A stretch of DNA of 64,000 nt from Pegoplata infirma (GCA_963921195.1 OY992539.1:208696035-208760034), one strand, 5' to 3'; shown: positions 1 to 11,167, numbered from the stretch's first letter. Notes: generated from the sequence alone by a model not told the origin. A program made the numbers and translations.

Positions 1-73
1 ATATTATTATTTTATTATTTGCTTATTTTGGTACTTTATTTAAAAATTACTGTATTGGTACTTTATTAAAATT
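1..73. repeat. Edge fragment with TTGGTACTTTATT motifs
   Basis: Two copies of TTGGTACTTTATT lie in AT-rich DNA. The motif is also part of the 122-bp tandem repeat near 11.3 kb. The fragment is cut by the window edge, so nothing more can be said. Confidence 0.5.
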
Positions 74-1290
74 ACACTGCGGAACACTAAAAAATAAACA
101 AGAGTAACGACCATCATTTCTATATATTTCGGACATGCTGAATCGAATGGCGTACTCCGTTTTTCGATGTATGGTACAGTTTTCTTGTAAAATGTCATTA
201 AAGATTGGCTGATTTTCAGCTGCTTTTTTAACAAAAAAAATTCCAAAGCTAATGATTTTTAAATTTTATGGCATGGAAAACAAAGATATAACTTGTAGCA
301 ATATTTCTAATATAAATTTGGTTTAAAGATTTTCATCTTAACCCCTTTAATTCGCGGATTTCTTAATTTTTTTTAGTTTTCGCGAAATTAACCGCTAAAT
401 TGGTCTCTGATAAAAAACTTGCATTTTGTGGATCATAAAGGCGTCCATGACACTACGAATAGTGGACAAAAAACATCTATGTTATATGGACCATCATGAA
501 GAAAATCGCGAAAAACCGTTTTTTTGTATATGGCAGCATCACTTTAGGAGATGATTTGAGGCTTCATCTTTTAGTATATAATGTGGGAACCTTAAACAAT
601 GAACTGACCCAAAATTTGTCCAAAAAAGTTTTCATTTGCAAAAGTTATCTTAACAAAAACTGTTATTTCAGTGTTTGCGATACAATAATTATAGTTTTTG
701 TTAAGATAACTTTTGCAAATGAAAACTTTTTTGGACAAATTTTGGGTTAGTTCATTGTTTAAGGTTCCCACATTATATACTACAAGATGAAGCCTCAAAT
801 CATCTCCTAAAGTGATGCTGCCATATACAAAAAAACGGTTTTTCGCGATTTTCTTCATGATGGTCCATATAACATAGATGTTTTTTGTCCACTATTCGTA
901 GTGTCATGGACGCCTTTATGATCCACAAAATGCAAGTTTTTTATCAGAGACCAATTTAGCGGTTAATTTCGCGAAAACTTAAAAAAATGAAGAAATCCGC
1001 GAATTAAAGGGGTTAAGATGAAAATCTTTAAACCAAATTTATATTAGAAATATTGCTACAAGTTATATCTTTGTTTTCCATGTCATAAAATTTAAAAATC
1101 ATTAGCTTTGGAATTTTTTTGTTAAAAAAGCAGCTGAAAATCAGCCAATCTTTAATGACATTTTACAAGAAAACTGTACCATACATCGAAAAACGGAGTA
1201 CGCCATTCGATTCAGCATGTCCGAAATATATTGAAATGATGGTCGAACCTCTTGTTTTCTAAAATAGTGGTTAGTTTTGTCACGCAGTGT
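74..1290. mobile_element. 1.2-kb near-perfect palindromic (foldback) element
   Basis: The left arm (74 to about 661) and right arm (about 694 to 1290) are reverse complements with few mismatches, leaving a loop of about 32 bp. The ends read ACACTGCG and CGCAGTGT. Open frames of 84 and 88 codons on opposite strands near 496-858 are mirror images of each other and encode nothing recognisable. No clear target duplication was found. The arms are so similar that the element is young or kept homogeneous. CACTG-type ends are known in some P-superfamily foldback elements such as Galileo, but that assignment is only a possibility. Confidence 0.85.
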
Positions 1291-1317
1291 TATTTAAGTA
1301 TTATGCTTAAAAAAAAA

Positions 1318-2815
1318 ACAAGTGAGAGTGTTAAATTCGGCTGTGCCGAATCTTTTATACCCTCCAAAATGTAAAAAAAAAATTAAAAACAAAAATTTTT
1401 CAGCGGTGTTCCTTTTTTTGGGGGTAGGGGGGGATAATAGGGTCAGGGGGGGACGTTGAGAGCACCTTCCCATCGTGAAAAATATACCAAATTTTTCATT
1501 TATTTAACAAAATTACAAAAAAACATGAAAAAATTGTATTTTTTTAGAGGTTGGTTTAGTTCTTCAAGGGCGAACTTTTTTCCCCCAGATCCGATTTTCC
1601 CAATTCCCGAACTTAACCTGCCTAGGAACATAACGTCGCTGCGCCTAAAAATGGAGTCATGTGTTTTGGGGCAAGTGTTCAGGAGATCAAAAAAACTGTT
1701 TATTTTCGTCCCTTCGCGATTTTTTTTAAAGTTTGTTCTACAAATATGCTAGCAAATATGTTCTACAAATATGCTGTACCGATATGCTATCCATATACTG
1801 CAAAAAAATTATGAAACATTTAGCGGTTTTCCAGTGGTGCAGAAATTTTTAAAAAACATACACATAACTCCTTTTTTAAGTACTTTTTGGAACAAAATTT
1901 AAATAAATGGAAATATTTTTTACACATAACTCCTTTTGCTTATGAAACCATTCATATTGTTAATTTCTTTTCGAGAGGCACAAACACTAAATATAGTTTG
2001 TTGGCGGTTTAAAGCGACATTAGTTAGGCAAGGTTCTTAAAATTTTAATATTTAAAAGCTCTTCACTAAACAGCGAATAACAGATTTTTCGCAAAACTGG
2101 TGCTGATTTTTTGTTTTTTCTTGTAAATATTCAAGAGCTTTGACATAAATTGACATCTGAGAAAGATGCTGCACTTAAGATACTAAAATTTTCCGCCGTT
2201 AATGATTTAATTGCTTTCACAAGGCTTTATTACCCGCCATTTAGGATTTAGATAACAGGATGAAAATTTGCAAATATTTTTAAAAAAATCTTGACAAATT
2301 CATTTAAAATACTTGGATGCTATGTGTGAGCCTCATATTACTAAAAAAGTGGTCCATTTTGTCACGTTCTGTTACTTTTTTATCAAAAAAAGTTATGTGT
2401 AGCTTAACACATAACTCCTTTTCAGACCTTTTTTTAGTATGACGAACACATAGCTCCTTTTACTAACTTTTGAACCAATCAAGATATCAAAAAACGGTTT
2501 AGTGAGTAAACGTATGACTAATAGGGGATCATAAAGATGTAATAAAAAAAAATTTCAAAAACTACACATGACTCCATTTTTAGGCGCAGCGACGATAAGA
2601 CATATTTGTGCGACACTTGAGGGGTGTAGCTCTTTTATTTTGGACTGCATCGTGTTAACTACAGACGGATGGACGAACGGACATCGCTAGAATGTCTTAG
2701 AATCGATCACTGATCAATAATATATATACTTTATGGGGTCTCCGACCGATATTTCGATGCGTTACACACGGAATGACAAAGGGAGTATACCCCCATACTG
2801 TAGTTGGAGGGTATA
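1318..2815 (-). mobile_element. mini-me-like repeat, copy 1
   Basis: On the minus strand it begins with a TATACCCTCC-type hairpin (about 2775-2815), then a tract with CATTCCGTGTGTAACGCATC, a TA-rich stretch near 2721, a GATCGATTCTAAGACATTCT-like core, a GTCY-type tract near 2665-2690, and finally the 3' end motif CGGCACAGCCGAATTTAAC with CTTGTTTTT at 1310-1350. Unlike other copies, its body holds an inverted pair containing CGTCGCTGCGCCTAAAAATG (about 1633-1662 and 2563-2595) and several ACACATAACTCCTTTT motifs. A piece of this body (GGTTTAGTTCTTCAAGGG) recurs at about 10915-10945 in opposite orientation. No protein is encoded. Confidence 0.75.
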
Positions 2816-3160
2816 ATAATACTTCCTTTAAAATGTACAAAATAATATTTTTTTACCAAAGTATTACTTTTTTTTTAAATTGCCGAAATACCAACATATT
2901 TTTTTTATAAAAAGTACCAAAATATAACTGATTTAAAAAAAGAATACCAAAATAGATATTTTCTATCAAAAGTACCAAAATGTACCATTTTTCTAAAAAC
3001 AGAAACAAAAATTTAGTAAAAAAAAATACTTCTTTAAAAAAGTACCATAATTTGTAGTAAAAAAAGATTCTTTTTGTCTAGTTTAACACTTTTACTCATA
3101 ACTAATTAACCACTAAACCGATTTCGCTGATTTGTAAAACCAAATTAATAGAGACATTGG
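2816..3160. other. AT-rich spacer with decayed GTACCAAAAT motifs
   Basis: The spacer holds degenerate AAAGTACCAAAAT words that look like eroded GGTACTTT repeat units in reverse orientation. No gene or intact element is visible. Confidence 0.5.
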
Positions 3161-3922
3161 CAAATGATTTTGCTTAAAATAAACCATATATAAGTTCAAT
3201 TCTAAAAGAACCAAAATGGGTAAAATAGTGTACTTTGGTACTCTTTTCTTTCTAACGAAATAATGGGAACCTTTTGTTAAAAACATAAGAAAAATAAGAA
3301 AAAGGCACTTTTTAGGAATTTCAATTTTAATCTGGTAAAAATTTTACTTTGGTACTTTTTCTACTTTCTACTATAGTGGGTTTATAAACTTTAAATTTGA
3401 AATTTAGTATCATCCGGCGAAAAAAAACATTGTCACAAGAGTTTTTATTCGAATTTTAATTTGCTAAAAATGGTACTTTGGCACTTTTTCTACCTTCTAA
3501 AATAATGGTCCTAGAAACTTGAAATCCGGAATGTAGGATCCTTCGGCGGAAAAAAATCTACAATGTACTTTTTGAAAAGTTCAATTCTAAAGGGATAGAA
3601 AGGGGTACAATAGTGTACTTTGGTACTTTTTTTCTTTCTCCCGAAATAGTGGGACCCTTTAGCAAAAACAAAGCAATACGAAAAATTAACTTTTTAGGAA
3701 TTCCATTTTTAATGTGGTAAAAATGGTACTTTTTCTACATTCTAAAATAATGGCTTTAGAAACTTGAAATAAGAAATTTAGGATCATTCGGCAAAAAAAA
3801 AAAACATTTTTACAAGAGGTCTTTTCAGAAAATTTTTATTCTAAGAGTGTAAAAAAGTGTACTATGGTACTTTTTCGATTTCTTAAACAAAACATTCTAA
3901 AAACGACTTTTAGGAATTTCTG
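3160..3922 (+). repeat. GGTACTTTT degenerate tandem repeat, block 1
   Basis: Units of very roughly 150-190 bp each contain, in order, a TTTGGTACTTTTTCT motif, AAATAATGG, AGAAACTTGAAAT, GTAGGATCNTTCGGCG, an A-run, and a second TACTTTTTG motif followed by TTCAATTCTAA. Units are diverged, with many indels. The same unit appears in five other blocks in this window, which marks it as a dispersed family rather than a local satellite. Confidence 0.75.
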
Positions 3923-5136
3923 ATACTAACAAGGGAAGTATCCCTAGTGCCACCCACCGATCTTCGTGGAATTGGTTTTATTTTTTAGATAAGGAAAATT
4001 AAAGAGAAAATTATTTTTTAATAGCGGATCAAAATTATATCTAAGGGCTGCAAATGAGGGGGGAAGAAAGAGCCATTTTTTCAGTTTTTTTCGTTTATCT
4101 ACTATATAATGCAAATTAATCTAGTCGTGTTGTATAGCAAATGAAAGGTCTTTGGAAAACATATCTAATTGTGCAAAGATCGTGTCTAAACATGCACAAC
4201 TTTTCAGCATATTGATAAAAAAATACTCAAATTTTTGGGCATTTTTGTTACTAACAAGGGAAGTCTCCCTGGTGTCACCCTCCGATCTTCATGAAATTTG
4301 GATATGTTGTTAAGAACGAAAATTAATTCGACACGTATTTTTTTTTAGCGGCCCAAATTAATTTTTTAGAGGGGTCGATTTGTATGGGGGGAAATTGACC
4401 TTTTTCAGTTTTTCACGATTTAAGCCTATTTAAACAAAATTATTATAGGCATGTGTGGTATCAGATTAAAGGTATTAAAAATACCTATCTCGTGGTGTTA
4501 ACAACGGGCCATAGAAGTTAATATTTTTCGACTTATTAACAAAAATGTTATAAAATTTTAGTATTTTACTCAATATGACGAAAAGTTGTGCATGTTTGGA
4601 CACGTTCTTAGCACACGTAGATAGGTTTTCCAAAGACCTTTCATTTGGTATGCAACATGACTAGGTTTCTTTGCATAGTTTAGGAGATAAACGAAAAAAA
4701 CTGAAAAATGGCCTTGTCTTCCCCCCTCCTTTTTACCCCCTAAATATGAATTTGGGCCGCTAAAAAAAAATACGTGTCCCTTTATTTTTTCTGCTCTTCA
4801 AAATAAAACCAATTCCATAAAGTTCCGCGGGTGACACTAGGGAGACTTCCCTTGTAAGTCAAAAACTGTTGTCTTTTTTTGGCACGTTGTTAGCACCACG
4901 AGATAGGTCTTTTAAATACCTTTAATCTGATACCAAATTGTTCCTATGTTAATATTGATTAAATACGCATAAATCGTAAAAAACTGAAAAAGGTCTACTA
5001 ACAAATCGACACCCCTAAAAATGAGTTTGGGTTGCTAAAAAAAATACGTGTCGAATTAATTTTTGTTCTGAACAACATATGAAAATTTCTTGAAGATCGT
5101 GGGGTGACACCGGGGAACCTTCCCCTGTAAGTATCA
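3923..5136. repeat. Four-copy 300-bp repeat, two direct then two inverted
   Basis: Forward units start near 3923 and 4244 with ACTAACAAGGGAAGT. Reverse units end near 4860 and 5136 with the complement. Two unit types exist. Type A has AAATGAAAGGTCTTTGGAAA and a GTGCATGTTT-like segment. Type B has ATCAGATTAAAGGTATT and TACCTATCTCGTGGTG. The order is A forward, B forward, A reverse, B reverse, so it is not a simple palindrome. GGTACTTTT blocks flank it in opposite orientations. No coding capacity was recognised. Confidence 0.8.
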
Positions 5137-5360
5137 GAAATTCTAAAGTCATTTTTATTATGTTTTGTTTAGGAAATCGAAAAAATACCAAAGCACACTT
5201 TTTTACCCTCGTAGAATCCAAACTTTCTTAACAGTACTCTTGTGAGAATGTTTTTTTTTTTCGCCGGATGATCCTAAATTTCAAAGTTCAAGTTTCTAAG
5301 ACCATTATTTTAGAAAGTAGAAAAAGTACCAAAGTACTATTTTTACCAAATTAAAGAGAC
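5137..5360 (-). repeat. GGTACTTTT repeat, block 2 (reverse orientation)
   Basis: It carries the complement of the block 1 unit: TCGCCGGATGATCCTAAATT, AAGTTTCTAAGACCATTATT, then AAAAAGTACCAAAGTAC. With block 1 it makes an inverted frame around the four-copy 300-bp repeat, which suggests the whole 3.16-5.36 kb stretch is one composite element. Confidence 0.7.
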
Positions 5361-6270
5361 TCTCCTTGTTAGTATGGTACTTTAACAAAATATTTTTTTA
5401 CAAAAAGGTACGTTTTGGAAAACGTTCAATTTTTACAAAATGTTTCTTCAAGAATTTGTTTAAATTGTTTCTTTATAAAATTGCACTTTTAAAATGCTAC
5501 TTTTATAAAAAAAATCTTAAATCAAATGGAATTTTTAAAAACATGGTATCTTTAAAAATGGTACTTTTAAAAATTCAGGTTTTTTAATGATACTGAATAA
5601 AATTTTAAATTTTTTTAAAGGAGTCGGATTACTGACTGACGTCATCATTCATCATCGCACGTACCGAACCAATGACGCTAGAGGCTTGAAATTTAGAAAA
5701 AAAATTATTTCGGTACTTTTTATAGAGCCAGAAATAATGTATCTGTTTTCAAAAAGTGCGTTTTGAAAACTGATACTTTTAATATTGCCAGAAATAATGA
5801 TATTAGAATCTTGAAATTCGGAATGTTGTGTCCTCTGGTGAAAAAAAAAACAAAAAGTATTTTTTGAAAAGTTCAATTTAAAAAAACACATAAAAAATAC
5901 AAAAAAGTACTTTTTATAAATTTTAATTTTAATTTAGTAAAAAATTTGAGTTTTAATTTGGTACTTTCTAAAATAATGTAGGATCATCCAGCGGAAAAAA
6001 AAACATTCTTACAAGAGTACTTTTTAGAAAGTTTTGATTCTAAGAAGGTAAAAAAGTGTACTTTGGTACTTTTTCGATTTCTTAAACATTTTAAAAAAGA
6101 CTTAGGAATTCCGGGTACTAAAATAGTAAAAAGGTGTTAAAAAATTGTACTGGTACTTTTTCCATTTCGTAAAATAATAGTCTTATAAACTTGAAATATT
6201 AAATCTAGGATCCTCCAGCAAAAAAAAATATTTTTTAAAGTTTTTTTGAAAACTTTGATTCTTGGTTTAA
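5361..6270 (+). repeat. GGTACTTTT repeat, block 3
   Basis: Recognisable units begin at about 5690 with CGGTACTTTTTATAGAGCC and AATCTTGAAATTCGGAATG. Before that, 5361-5690 holds shorter GGTACTTT and TTACAAAATG words and an ACTGACTGACGTCATCATTC segment that may be the head of this repeat family. The units are badly eroded. Confidence 0.6.
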
Positions 6271-6279
6271 AAAGGAAAT

Positions 6280-6540
6280 ATGTCTCAAAACAATGTCCTG
6301 TCTTCCCCGATTTACATTAAACTTAACATATTTAAAGAGAAGGCAAAAAAATACAATTTGCCTGCAAAAAAAGTCTCTAAATCAAAAATTTGTTCTATAG
6401 AAAAAAGGTCTCGCAATCTAACGTTGCCAGGAACTTTTTTTGTTGTCCCTGAAAACACAACAAAATATCCCCAAAAATCCCCAAATAATAAAAAATGTTT
6501 TTTTTATTTAATTACACAAAAAAAAATCTTCAATTTTTAA
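6280..6540 (+). other. Unrecognised 86-codon open frame, probably not a gene
   Basis: The frame opens MSQNNVLSSPIYIKLNIF and ends in a lysine- and phenylalanine-rich stretch. No domain, signal peptide or membrane segment is evident. The second half overlaps the AATCCCCAAAAA-rich repeat that follows, which argues against selection for a protein. It could be a chance frame or a remnant of a mobile element. I do not recognise it. Confidence 0.15.
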
Positions 6541-6860
6541 AGAAAATTTATGGATTTTTATTTCGTAGATTAGCAATTCAAAAATCCCCAAAAATCTCCA
6601 AACGCGCAAATAAACGATTTTTTTTTTTGGCAAGTTTTAATCGTAATCTTGTACCAACGAGCGCTTTTCATTGACACAATTTTTAAAAAGTCGTTGATTA
6701 CATTAAATTTAGCTAGTTGTATTAATAGATTTATTTTCAAATATTCCCAAAATAATTCTTAAAATCCCCTTAAAAATCCCTAATCCCCAAATGAGATTTT
6801 TTGTCCATTTTGCTCGAATGAAATACCCAACTTTGGGGATAAATCCCCATGTCTGGCAGT
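6424..6860. repeat. ATCCCCAAAAA-rich repeat
   Basis: The motif ATCCCCAAAAATCCCCAAA and shorter CCCCAAAAAT forms occur from about 6465 to 6850, ending in GGGGATAAATCCCCATG and TCTGGCAG. The left edge has GTTGCCAGGAAC and the right edge CATGTCTGGCAGTC, a weak inverted match that could be terminal repeats of a decayed DNA element. No target duplication was identified. Confidence 0.45.
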
Positions 6861-6893
6861 CGTGTCACAATCTAAGATGCTTAGGTTTTGTAT

Positions 6894-7140
6894 GCACAGA
6901 AAAACAAATTTCCAACTAAATTTTTCAGTTGCATTAACTCAAAATTCATTTACTGCTACTATATTCGTTTGTGACAACCGAATTTTATGGTTGTTTCAAC
7001 AAAAATCCAGTTATATCAACCTTGTTCAGTTGTGACTACCAATATTTAATTGTGACAACCTATATGTAAGTGTTTCAAACGAATTTTAGTTGCATTTTAT
7101 TTGACTTTTAGTTGAAAACTGCTAAAGTTGTTTTCTGTGC
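6894..7140. mobile_element. Short TIR element (about 247 bp), CACAGAAAA type
   Basis: The ends read GCACAGAAAAACA and TGTTTTCTGTGC. The inside has alternating GTTGTGACAACC, GTTTCAAACGAATTTTAG and CAGTTGTGACTACC motifs on both strands, giving an imperfect palindrome. Size and ends fit a non-autonomous MITE. The family is not assigned. Confidence 0.6.
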
Positions 7141-7141
7141 C

Positions 7142-7522
7142 AGATGCAAAGCTTTCCTTCTTGGTTCTTTAAACCTTAACAATGTATCAACATTTTTCAA
7201 TTTAATTTATTTGCAATATAAAAACTCAAATTTAACATCCTTAATATTGCATCATCCTTCCCCACACCCCTCCCCTCCAAAAAACAAAAGTGTTAACTAT
7301 GACAAAATGCATAAACATTATTTCCACACGATTAATCAATTTCTTTAGTATTCAATGCACTTTCAATATTTTCCAACGTTTATTTCTACTGTTTTTTGAA
7401 TCCATTCATACAGATATTTATACTTTTTTTTTATATGATTTACACAGACATCAAGAGCATCGAAAAGTGTTGATAGTGTAGAAGGCAAAAAAAACACACA
7501 CACAAAAAACAAATAAATCACA
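7142..7522. other. AT-rich spacer, no clear gene
   Basis: It contains a C-rich patch (CCCCACACCCCTCCCCTCC near 7260) and a CACACACAC tract near 7495. Open frames of 78 and 63 codons here overlap each other in different frames and show no recognisable domain. Confidence 0.5.
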
Positions 7523-7616
7523 ATGTATCATAGTATCAACATCATGATTATCATAATTCTCATCATCATCATCCTCATTGTAGTTATCATAATCTGCTGG
7601 TTTTCTACACAAAAAG
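7523..7616 (+). CDS. Weak candidate first exon with hydrophobic segment
   Basis: An ATG at 7523 (context AATCACAATG, acceptable for flies) opens a frame of about 31 codons, MYHSINIMIIIILIIII and onward, ending STQK. It runs straight into AAAAAG/GTAAGTC, a near-consensus donor at 7616/7617. The hydrophobic stretch of about 20 residues could be a signal anchor. However, it is produced by an ATC/ATT-rich simple sequence, so it may be chance. No partner exon was found downstream, and the other exon candidate in the window is on the opposite strand. Confidence 0.15.
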
Positions 7617-7619
7617 GTA

Positions 7620-8085
7620 AGTCAAATATCATCATCAATAGCATCAGAGAACTATAATATTCTTTGGAAGAATACAAAAATCAAATGATATTTGTAAAAA
7701 GGAGAAAAAAAAACAATATTAAAACAAAAGTTTTGACAGAATTTCAAACAAATCAAAGATGCAAAGATGAATGAATCATATGCATGTCAAAGAGAATTTT
7801 CGATAATTATTTTAAGATAAAGACGTTAGGGAAATGATGGAATTTTAAAAGGACTTTTCATAAAAAAGTGTTTAAGGGATATTTTTTTTTTAGAAAAATG
7901 TCTTAAAATCTAAGACTTTTTCCATCGAAAAAAATGTCTTAGAATTCACCCCATAGCGATATCTCGAAAACAGTTTAAACGATTTTAATTTTTTTTATTA
8001 TTCGTGTTTAGAGCAACAAAATTAATAATTATAGTGTATCGAAAGACATTGTTTTTCTTTCCATTTTGTACCAATTGCGTTAAAA
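7620..8085. other. AT-rich spacer with TCTTAGAAT words
   Basis: Around 7880-7950 it has GAAAAATGTCTTAAAATC and AAAAATGTCTTAGAATTC, members of a dispersed family of short repeats seen again near 11.8, 23.9, 41.45 and 52.4-52.8 kb. Otherwise nothing is visible. Confidence 0.45.
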
Positions 8086-8089
8086 ATTT

Positions 8090-8440
8090 TCAACCGATCG
8101 AGAAAAAGTACTTTTCGAAAATTCCGTTGGTACTTTTTAACTTTTTAACTTAAAATTTGGAAAGTAGGATTCTGGAAAAGTACTTTTTAAAAATTCCGTT
8201 GGTACTTCTCATGTTTTTTGAAATAATTGTCTAGATAGTTGAAATTTATAGGATTCTTCGGTGAAAAAAAAAAAATTCTGGAAAATGTACTTTTTGAATA
8301 TTCCGTTGGTACTTTTTATGTTTTCTAAAATAATGGTCTAGAAACTTGATATTTGGAAAGTAGGATTCAGGAAAAGTACTTTTTGAAAATTCAATTTCAA
8401 AGGTCAAAAATGTACTTTTGGTATTTTTTATTTTAACTAC
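8090..8440 (+). repeat. GGTACTTTT repeat, block 4
   Basis: About two and a half units are present with GTTGGTACTTTTTA, AAAATAATGGTCTAGAAACT, GGAAAGTAGGATTC and AAAGTACTTTTTGAAAATTC. Spacing between equivalent points is roughly 120-130 bp here, shorter than in block 1. Confidence 0.7.
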
Positions 8441-8444
8441 ACTA

Positions 8445-9110
8445 AAAAAAAAACTGGTAAAACGTTTGGTAAAATGCCTTGTAATCCCGTTCTACCAATA
8501 TTTAACCATTTTCCTTGTTTTTTAACAAAAAATCTTGTATTTTGCTCAAACAAGAACTACAGTTTTATTGGTAATTTTACAAATTTATTTTCGTAATTGT
8601 ATTCTACCATTTTAAAAGGTTATTTTACAAAAAAGGACTGTAATTTTACAACAAAGTTTTTATTACAAAAAACTGTTATTTTACATAAATTATGTTAGAC
8701 GAGGATTTATGTTCTTTAACAAAAAAAAAACATTTTTTTTTTGTAAATTTTCTATTTTTTTAAAAAATTTTTCAAGTCCCGGACAAAATTTATTTTTTTA
8801 TTGAAAAATATTTAAAAAAAAGTTGACAAAATTTTGAAAAATTTATTACTAGGATTCTAGTTAATTTACAAAAAAAAAAAAACAGTTATTTTACAAAAAT
8901 GATTTTATTACGAGGATTTATTTTGTTTAACAAACATTTTTTTTTGTAAATTTACCATTTTTTTAAACATATTTACCATTTTTTCTTGTAAGTTTACCAT
9001 TTTTTTTTTTTTTTGTTATTTTTCCGGTTTTAAAACAATATTTTTACCAATAAAATTGGTTATTTTACCAATTTTTGGCGTATTCAAAATCGTAAAATCA
9101 CAAGATTTTT
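8445..9110. repeat. TTTACCA / TGGTAAAA-rich repeat block
   Basis: The block is full of TTTTACAAAAA, TACCATTTT and ATTGGTTATTTTACCA words on both strands, giving weak internal inverted symmetry (ACTGGTAAAAC near the left edge, TTTTACCAATTTT near the right). It may be a decayed TIR element. The edges are uncertain. Confidence 0.4.
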
Positions 9111-9115
9111 TGCTA

Positions 9116-10094
9116 CTCTGAAAAAAGACATAACTAAAATTAAGGAAAAAATGTCTTTGAAAATTTATCATGAATTTTCATAAAATTTAGTTAAATTTAA
9201 CTTAAAAATGAGAAATTTTCTTAACTATGAGAAAAAATTTTTGGTTCATTTACTTATAATTAGTTCATAGTTTTCTTTAAACGGATTTTTTTAATATTAG
9301 GAAAATCTTTAAGAATCGTATCTTTATTTTTAAGACATATTTCTTAAAAAACAATTTAGTTCAAGTTTAGTTAAAATTTACTAAAAAAAACATCATCGTA
9401 TTTCTCTTCTTTGAATTGAGGAAGTGTACTTCTTAGAATTTAGTTAATGACTTCTGAAAATTTAGTAAATAACTTCTTAGAATATAGTTAAAAATTCAAA
9501 ATGGCGATGTATCGAAAACTAAGCGAGATAGAGCGAAACGGATGAAATTTTCAAAAGAAAGACTACAAAGAAAAATATGGAATAGCCTAGCTCTGCATAT
9601 CTGTCGGGGTCTCAAGACCCTAATTTTAGATCTAAAATTTGAAATTCCCGAGATTTAATATATGCACATATCTCGGTAAATACTGCCAACACGAGAAAAT
9701 GTCCAACGACATTTTTGTAGCTCTTGACTCGTAGAACACTTCCCTATCAGGCCCCTTATTACCGTATCTCAAAAACTAAGCAAGTTAGAGCGAAACGGAC
9801 ACAAGTTTCGGTTCAAAATCTATGGGGACCCTTAAAGGACCCAACGGGATTTCGAGTTAGATGGGGTCCGGACCCATGGGTCCAGGGTCTAGACCCAATC
9901 TATTTTTAAAATGTGAAGTATAATTTTTCCCATTTTCTAGTTAAAATTGGCCTAAAATTAAATAACTTTGTTTTCCTTATTTTTGGGAAAATTATGAACT
10001 AAAACCAAGAAAAAAATCTTTGGAGCCAAATCATTCCCTTTTTTCTCAAAATTGAGTTAATTTTTCCAGATTTTAGTTCCCTTTTTTTTGAGTG
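9116..10094. mobile_element. TIR element about 980 bp, flanked by TA
   Basis: The left end reads CTCTGAAAAAAGACATAACT and the right end complement reads CACTCAAAAAAAAGGGAACT. Both continue AAAAT, and each is preceded by TA, which would be a 2-bp target duplication. The arms carry TTAGTTAAATTTAACT-like words. The centre (9505-9905) is much more GC-rich than the arms and is annotated separately. No transposase is present, so it is non-autonomous. Confidence 0.6.
9505..9905. repeat. GC-richer core with two copies of a 35-bp segment
   Basis: CGAAAACTAAGCGAGATAGA near 9512 and CAAAAACTAAGCAAGTTAGA near 9768 are followed in both cases by GCGAAACGGA, so a segment of about 35 bp occurs twice, some 255 bp apart. 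The stretch also has TGTCGGGGTCTCAAGACCCT and GGGGTCCGGACCCATGGGTC palindromic patches. A 61-codon open frame across 9724-9909 has no recognisable domain. Confidence 0.65.
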
Positions 10095-10139
10095 TAACTT
10101 TCCAAGTTTTTTTTGAGTGTAGTTAACCTCCCGGAAAAC

Positions 10140-10905
10140 AAAAATACTAAGGCTGAGTTTTTGCCAATGTTGATTCTAAGGGGCTAAAAGGGATAAAAAT
10201 TTTTACTTTTGGTACTCTTTTTTATTTCCTAAAAAGCTTATTTTCGGTACTTTTTATATTTCCTGACATAATGGTTCTAGAAACTTGAAATTTGGAATGT
10301 AGGATATTTCGGTGAAAAAAAACATTCTGGAAAAAGTTGTTTTCTGAAATTTCATTTTTTAACGGGGCAAGAAATTGTACTTTTGGTACTTTTTATATTT
10401 CTTAAAAAATGTTCCCAGAAATTGGAAATTTTGTACTGTAATAACCTTCGGTAGAAAAAACATTCTAGAAAAAATATTTTTTTGGAAATTCCGTTTCTAC
10501 GGGGGGTAAATGTGGGAAACAGCGGTAATTTTGTTACTCTTTGTATTTTCTGACAAAATGATTCTTGAAACTTTAAATTTGGAATGCAGGATCTTTTGGT
10601 GAAAAGAACATTCTGTAAGAAATGCTCTTTTATATAAAAAAAAAATGTTTCTAAGAGGGTAAGAGGTTGTACTTTTGGTACTTTTAATATTTCCTGAAAT
10701 CATAATCCTAGACACTTGAAAATGGAATGTAGGATCCTTTGGTAAAAAATAATATATTCTGGAAAAATCACATTTTCGGAACTCCGGTACTTTTAATATT
10801 TCCTGACATAATGGTTCTAGAGACTTAAAATTTTGAATGACGAATCGTATGGTGAAAAAAACGTTTTGGAAAAAGTATTTCTTTTTTTAAATTCCGTTTT
10901 TATCG
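10140..10905 (+). repeat. GGTACTTTT repeat, block 5
   Basis: Four to five units carry TTTTGGTACTTTTTATATTT, CCTGACATAATGGTTCTAGA, AACTTGAAATTTGGAATGTA and GGTGAAAAAAACATTCTGG. Equivalent motifs are about 120-200 bp apart. Minus-strand open frames of 72 and 117 codons overlapping this block read through the repeats and are not credible genes. Confidence 0.75.
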
Positions 10906-11167
10906 GAGTAAAAAATTTCCCCCTTGAAGAACTAAACCTACCTCCAAAAAACCCCATGTACTTACATGGTTTTTTTTTTATTCTATTTTTGATAAATAAA
11001 TAAAAGAAAATTTTTGCAAAGAAAAAGTTCAAACCCCTGCATTGGTACAATCCATCAATTTTATTAAAGTAACTTTTGGTAAAGTAACATTTTGTAAAAA
11101 GTACCTTTTTGTAAAAAACTATGTTATAAATGTACCACATTATTATGGTACTTTCATATAAAAGTAC
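10906..11167. repeat. Fragment of the copy-1 mini-me body plus GTACTTT words
   Basis: CCCTTGAAGAACTAAACC at about 10922 is the complement of a segment at about 1553-1570 inside mini-me copy 1. A small hairpin, CCATGTACTTACATGG, follows at about 10955. The rest is AAGTAACATTTTGT/AAAGTACC words. Confidence 0.5.

Noticed and set aside
496..858. Pair of nearly identical proteins on opposite strands
   Set aside because: They are the two arms of one palindrome read in opposite directions.
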